Origin: Eonycteris spelaea
Taxonomy: Eukaryota > Chordata > Mammalia > Chiroptera > Pteropodidae
Assembly (NCBI GenBank): GCA_003508835.1
Contig: PUFA01000162.1
Location: forward strand, 2,604,001 to 2,668,000
DNA length: 64,000 nt
Reading direction: 5' to 3'
Below, piece by piece: positions 58,691 to 64,000 of this stretch. The notes under the pieces were generated by a model that did not search any database, was not told the origin of the DNA, and saw only the letters and a program-made list of their open reading frames with translations. The stretch's first letter is position 1. The number at the start of each line of letters is the position of its first letter. A program made the position numbers and the translations under genes.

Positions 58691-59454
58691 GAGTGGCATT
58701 TAATAAGGCAAATACTGAGCATGGATTCTTTAATTTTGTAAGAGTATATCAACCCTGCCTTTTGACCAGTGGACTTTTAAAGATGCCCAGAGTTGGAAGT
58801 AGAAGATTGTTGTGCTCCAGATCTCTTCAGCCACTTTATCCACAAATGTTCTGCTATGCAAGTCAGTTGTCACTTCTGACTGTAAATATTTTCATTATCA
58901 GCTAAAAAAGAAAATCCCATGAAACTTACATTTGTAACAACTTGAATTGTTATTTAGGTACAATTAATTTTATCATGTAAGGATATAGATGGATGGAGTA
59001 ACTAAAAGTCTAAGTGACAGAAAAATCTCAAGCAAGCATTATACTGAAAGAAAAGTTAATTTTTAACGGATAAAAATTAAAATAGCTAAATACTTCATTT
59101 GCAACATGAAGAAATTTAATTATTTGGCAATTAAGTCATTTTACACTGCCTCACCCAATATAATTACTATTAAAAGTTTGAAGATCTATATTATGCCAAA
59201 TTGCCATTTTACTAATTATATCTGATCATATTTTCTTGCTTAATCATCTGAATCCTGATTCAAAGACCATATGATCAATAAACCATAATTCAACTATAGA
59301 AAAAATGTTATATAAGGCACACACATAGTTCATTTTTTCTTTTGTAAGCCAAGATATTTTGCACCTAACCATACATTTTTAATCATTTTAAAAATATGCC
59401 CAAGATGTGAAGAGAAAATTAGCAAATGAAATTTTTGAAATGTGTCATTTTACA
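58691..59454. other. Unique AT-rich sequence, nothing recognised
   Basis: The 70-codon frame at 58693-58905 has no domain. No repeat family is seen. Confidence 0.45.
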
Positions 59455-59538
59455 GTTTTTCTTTCTTTCTGTTCTTCCCTCTTCCCTTTCTCCATTTCTC
59501 CCTCTCCCCCTTTCTAAAAAAAAAAAAAAAAAAAAAAA
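59455..59538. repeat. Polypyrimidine tract followed by A23
   Basis: 59455-59515 is almost all C and T ('tccctctccccctttct' at its end). 59516-59538 is 23 consecutive A. No retroposon body lies upstream in a form I can recognise. Confidence 0.9.
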
Positions 59539-59707
59539 GATTATCCAGTGTTTCAGTGCTGTCTCTGAAGAAGACATTACAATAACTTCTAATCTAAGGA
59601 CACTATTAAAGCATTAAGAGCTACTCTCAATCTTAGGGAATTTCTGTGTTGGTGGAAAAGAAAAAAAATTGTGAATTAATAGATAGCGGTAAAGAGCTAG
59701 AGATATT

Positions 59708-59743
59708 TGTGTGTGTGTGTGTGTGGTGTGTGTGTGTGTGTGT
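59708..59743. repeat. (GT)n microsatellite
   Basis: Two GT runs separated by one GG interruption. The reverse-strand 67-codon frame crosses it. Confidence 0.95.
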
Positions 59744-59744
59744 A

Positions 59745-62070
59745 ATAATACAGGGAGAGCAATGTCCAGAGAAACTATGATTACAACAGCACATTTATTA
59801 TTAAAAACTAAAAGCAAATAACCTTTAAGAGAGGTTAAATGATCAATAGTTTTAGAAGACAGAAATGAATTGAAATTAAGGAATTGACAAAGTTCTTAAG
59901 TTTTTATCATATAATAGTAAGATTCTACACTGTATGGAAGGCTTTAAGCCCTTCCTTCTGTTTATTCTGACAGTCATTGGCAGGGCACAGCCTCTGCTGC
60001 TTAAATGTCGGTATCAATAGAAATCAAATCTATCTTTGGCCTCTTTCCCTACCACAGCCCAACACTGTTAAGTGATCATTTGATGGCTTTTGACACATAT
60101 GAAAGAATATAAGCAAACTTACATAAAGAACAGATGACACTAACTGGGAATTAAATGGAAATGACTCCTTTTTAAGATTCTCTAGTTTGAAAAAGGGCAA
60201 TAGCAAGTGAATTCTTGTGACATAAGTTTGATGTAAATGAGTGGCCTTTTCTCTATTCCAGTATGTTTAACTTAACAGCTGTTTTATGGACAGATCACCT
60301 TTTATTCTTCCTCAAAGAAGCACTGCAGTGGAATAATGTACCATAAATGGTCCTTACTCTCGAAGTGAAATATCTGCTAGTTCAGTGCTTTGCTGGAATA
60401 ATACTTCATATCATAAATCCACCCACATAGCAAATATAATTGTTGCTTAGTTATTTCATCAGGGACAGAGTTTATGGTCCCTTGGCAGGTTCTTTAAAAG
60501 CTATTGTTAAGTATAATTCAGTAGAACCCTTATGAAAAATCATTTCTATTATCAGCAAAAATAATATCTAATAACTAAATGCTGCAAAGTATAATTGATT
60601 ATATACCAATATGCTGCCAAGAACAATATATCAATATTTACAATATACCTATTCATGCATTTTATTTTTCAAGTATGAAAGAAAGCCAATTGTTTTGCTG
60701 CAAGAAATAAAGCATATATTCTTTGTGAATGTGTACAAAAAGATTTCTTTTACTTTTCAAATATATTATCTACTATACGGTTCCTTTATAAAATGATGCC
60801 AAAGTAGAATAATAGCATTTTAAAAAGTTATGTACAGGCTTTATTCTGTTATTTAGAATTGAGGATGCTTTATTCATGCTAACTTGGAATTTTTAACTTG
60901 GGTGTTGTAATAGTTTAAAATAATGATTACTCAGAATTAAATGGCTGATATAAATATAGGCAAAACTCTTCATTGAGGAAAATAAAAAGGTAGCATTTCA
61001 ACATTACACAAACCATGTTTTTGGAGCTCATATTTTCTTTTATTTTTAAGGACTCCAGAACAATCTCTTACTGAGCATCCTAACAGTCCCTCTGAGTATT
61101 GATCTTATTCATTTAGGCTTCCTGTCCATGTGTCATTTATATTTCTGTGCTCCTGAAATGTATTAAGATTTACTTGTCTTTTCTGTGTATCTCCAAAGTA
61201 TTATTATCTATTTACTCAATCTTTCAAAGACTTCAGGCTCCGGCATCATCTGTCTTTTTCTAAGCATTGACTATTTTGAGTTCAATATTGTGTTGACAGT
61301 GCAAAGGTCCTGTTAATTTTCCCAAGATGAAAACATTACTGAGTTATGTGCTGAGACCTGAAGACAAAATCTGGCCCTGAAGTTGCTTGAGATTATTCAT
61401 GAGAGAATTTTTCAGCTCTCTTTTTGTTCCTGCCTAGAGCCATTGAATGCCTCTTAAATCACTGACAAAAAATGTAGATCAACACGTTGCCTGAGATCAT
61501 TTAAATTTCAAATCTGCTGCCATTTTCCTGCTCATAGCTATTGGGAGGGAAGAGCATTGTGTCTACAAGTCAGTGAGCTGGAGCCCAGAATCTGGCACAG
61601 GAAACTTCAACTCAGAGTCAAACTTATTTAGCTTTGCTGAGGGAGGTATGTCAGGAAGGTTAATGAGTCTAAACTGGTGTTTTATCTTCTGACTCAGGGC
61701 TGAATTGGGAGCTACAAAGAATGCTAAGGGTGAGTCTCTGCCATTTTTTTTACCACTTGTTGTGGTATAGGACTTAGGTATATTTTTTTGTAAGCATATT
61801 ATTGTGACTCCATAGAAAAGATCTGTGAGCAAGTCCTAGATTTCATTGTGTGTTAAACAAGTCAAGAGGCTGGAGTAGAATACCTGATATTTCTAAGTCT
61901 CCATGGCCAACACAGAGCACAGGCACAAATATGGTCCCCGGATTCAACCAAAAATTACAATTGGTTGAATTCTGCTTTGTACGTGTTGATAGCAGCCATT
62001 CCAGTTGCTTCCATCACAGTGGCCCCAAAGATAGGGAAAAAAAAGGGATGCAATTATTTTTATTTCTTAA
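59745..62070. other. Unique AT-rich sequence, nothing recognised
   Basis: Frames at 60611-60796, 61563-61832 (-) and 61850-62080 have no domains. No repeat family could be supported over 2.3 kb. Confidence 0.45.
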
Positions 62071-62074
62071 AATA

Positions 62075-62870
62075 TACTAAGTTATAGCAACAACTATATA
62101 TAGCAACCCAGATCTTGGTTTCTCAACACTATTTCCAATAAAAGAAACCAGGACTTGATGGAGAAATGGCTGAGTCAGTGCTGGTGCAGAGAAAGTACAA
62201 AGTCCTGAAATCTCTCCTTTGAAATTGGTAATGGCAACATGAGAGGATGTAGAAGCCAAATTGAAAGAGCTGCCAAGGATCAAATCTTGAACAGTCTGAG
62301 CAACAATATAAATAATGATGATAATGAATTATAAATCATGACCTCAAATAAAATTACCCATGAGTCCATGCTGATATAAATAAATAATTGGATAAATAAA
62401 TAGGACAAAAGAGACACCTCTCCTTTGCAGTCAAATTCCAATTAATAAATGTAAAAGCAATGATGGAAGTTTAAAAAAAAAGTATTTACATTTTGGCAAA
62501 CCACAGTAATTATGGTTACTGGTTAGAATCAGCAATAGATATTAAAATTACTGGATGAAATTATGTTAAAAAGAAGAAGATATTTGTGTGGTCTCAAACT
62601 ATTTGCCCACCAGAAGATTATTAATTAGCGACTTTAGAATGGAAAAACTTGGTGGATGCTACCTTAACTAAATTAGCAAATTAACATCACTGGTGGTAAG
62701 ATGTATTGCCATCATGTAACTCCTAATATGATGTACTGAGAAAGGTATAACTTTACTTCTATGATATTCATGCTAAAAATGTATAGATCAAAAGAAGAGA
62801 AAACAGAAAACCACATTGAGAGATTAGTCTACAAAATAATTGACCAGTTCTCCTTTAAAATGTCCATTAT
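62075..62870 (+). mobile_element. Old L1-type LINE 3' end, copy 2
   Basis: 'gatcttggtttctcaacact', 'gaaaccaggacttgatggag', 'aaatggctgagtcagtgctg', 'gagctgccaaggatcaaatc', 'catgagtccatgctgatata', 'gaaaggtataactttacttc' and 'tgaccagttctcctttaaaa' run parallel to copy 1 at 50820-51808 over its 5' and middle parts. It stops before the terminal AATAAAGTTTAT-like tail. Confidence 0.65.
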
Positions 62871-62924
62871 AAACAGTTATAATAATATAAATGCTGGGCT
62901 AGATTTAGGGGCAAGTGTCTAAGA

Positions 62925-63035
62925 TCAAGTTTCTTAACCTTTCAGTCCTCCATTTTTTTAAAGCTGTAAAACAGAGATTTCTACCTTATAATGGTGTGGT
63001 GAGGATTAAACATGATACTGTCTGTAAAGGACCAA
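62925..63035 (+). mobile_element. MIR SINE, sense, partial
   Basis: 'agtttcttaacctttcagtc', 'aaagctgtaaaacagagatt', 'ggtgtggtgaggattaaaca' and 'gatactgtctgtaaaggacc' match MIR from the middle to the 3' part. Confidence 0.65.
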
Positions 63036-63039
63036 ATTA

Positions 63040-64000
63040 GTATCAGTTCACGAGGAAACCATTAGGGTCATCATTTTTGTAACTGGTGTGGATCATGACA
63101 AATCTATCCACAACTAAGTTTTCTGTTTTTGCATTTTAGAAGGAGCTATGAGCTTTAGAGTGACTTCAAAAATAATTGTAATGTCTATCTCCTCAATTGA
63201 TCCTAACCTATTGTTATGTACCTATTATTTTGTACCTCAGTTCAGAAAGTACTATGATCTATAAGATCTATTAGTTGTATCTATTTTATTTTATCTTGTT
63301 TTGTTCCAAAAATAATTAAAGGTAGCTTTAGAAGGAAGTGCTTACATATACATCATGGTGTTTATCTTCAAAACAATATTATTTATCAGGAGATATTATC
63401 ATCATTTACCGAAAAAAGATATTTACTTAATTTGAATTATATACAATAATTAGCCATCTCAATTTTTTAAGCATAAACTTGAATTATGTTCTCATATTCT
63501 ATTTTTCCCACTAAAATTAAACACTAAATATTATTCAATCATGTGATGTAATGACAAACTTTAGAGCAATTCTAACAATTAGCTCCGTTAATGCATACTT
63601 TAAAATTGCTAACATTAGCATCTAATTTTTCTATTTTTAATTTATGAAGCTGGAAACTCAGTTCATTGATTAAGGGGTTATAAAATTATTTTCCAAATAT
63701 ATGTTTCTTTTTTCAAGTTATTTTTGTTATTTATTTTTTATTAAATTGTGGTGAGAAAATATAGTTAACTTTTTTGTGTTAAAATCGAGTTTAACCAAAA
63801 CTTGGTTTGCAGCCTAGAATTTGTCATTTTTCATAAATGTTGTATGCATGCTTTAAAAGATATGTATTCTCTAATTTCTGCACAGTGTTCCATTTATCTT
63901 ATTGATCATATTATTTAAATTTTCATATCCTTATAAATACTGTTCTTGACCTATTGATTTTAGAGACAAGTATAATTCAAATGTCTATTATTATTTAGAG
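63040..64000. other. Unique AT-rich sequence, nothing recognised
   Basis: 63700-63960 has L1-like T-rich phrasing ('tttttattaaattgtggtga', 'tttgtcatttttcataaatg') that could be the edge of a decayed antisense L1 running out of the window, but the evidence is thin. Confidence 0.35.

Overview
The window looks like 64 kb of AT-rich, gene-free nuclear DNA from a placental mammal, most likely a bat and plausibly an Old World fruit bat (Pteropodidae). The mammalian call rests on many degraded copies of MIR, L2, L1, MLT1 (MaLR) LTR and hAT families (MER5, MER20) that are spread across mammals. The narrower call rests on one insertion at 19505-19751 with a complete 5S rRNA-like head, an A-rich tail and a perfect 10-bp target-site duplication. 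As I recall, SINEs of this architecture among mammals belong to fruit bats. A short L1 3' end at 53829-53942 also resembles bat L1 3' UTRs. No primate Alu, rodent B1/B2, carnivore or ruminant SINE was seen. The lineage call is inference from repeats and has not been searched.

No protein-coding exon, processed pseudogene, tRNA, snRNA or bacterial-type feature could be supported. All open frames are 121 codons or shorter. The longest ones fall in microsatellites, an AT minisatellite or L1/L2 sequence. The window is therefore either intergenic (a gene desert) or part of a long intron; the sequence does not say which.

Layout. 0-16 kb: an MLT1 LTR, MER5 and L2 fragments, an AT minisatellite, a polypurine tract, MIR and L2 remnants, and long unique AT-rich stretches. 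16-24 kb: an L1 3' end on +, an L1 3' end on -, an antisense L2 split by the 5S-derived SINE, then a short hAT-like element. 24-38 kb: mostly unique sequence with MIR copies, a TG/GA plus CA microsatellite pair, two perfect foldbacks (34.37 kb and 37.95 kb) and a complete MER20. 39-47 kb: an (AT)n block, an L2 carrying a MIR insertion, CA/TCC/TTAA/GTT microsatellites, and a second copy of the short hAT-like element in the opposite orientation. 47-54 kb: 2.6 kb of antisense L1 ORF2 with a recognisable reverse-transcriptase FADD box, a 50-base T tract, an old L1-type 3' end, a further hAT-like element and the young-looking L1 tail. 54-64 kb: an almost complete MIR, a long antisense L2, unique sequence, and a second copy of the old L1-type 3' end.

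Repeat families and boundaries were assigned by eye against remembered consensus sequences. Family-level calls are firmer than subfamily names, and edges may be off by tens of bases. I found no convincing new biological system. The items most worth a second look are the 5S-derived SINE with its unidentified 3' module, the two perfect foldbacks and the paired short hAT-like elements.
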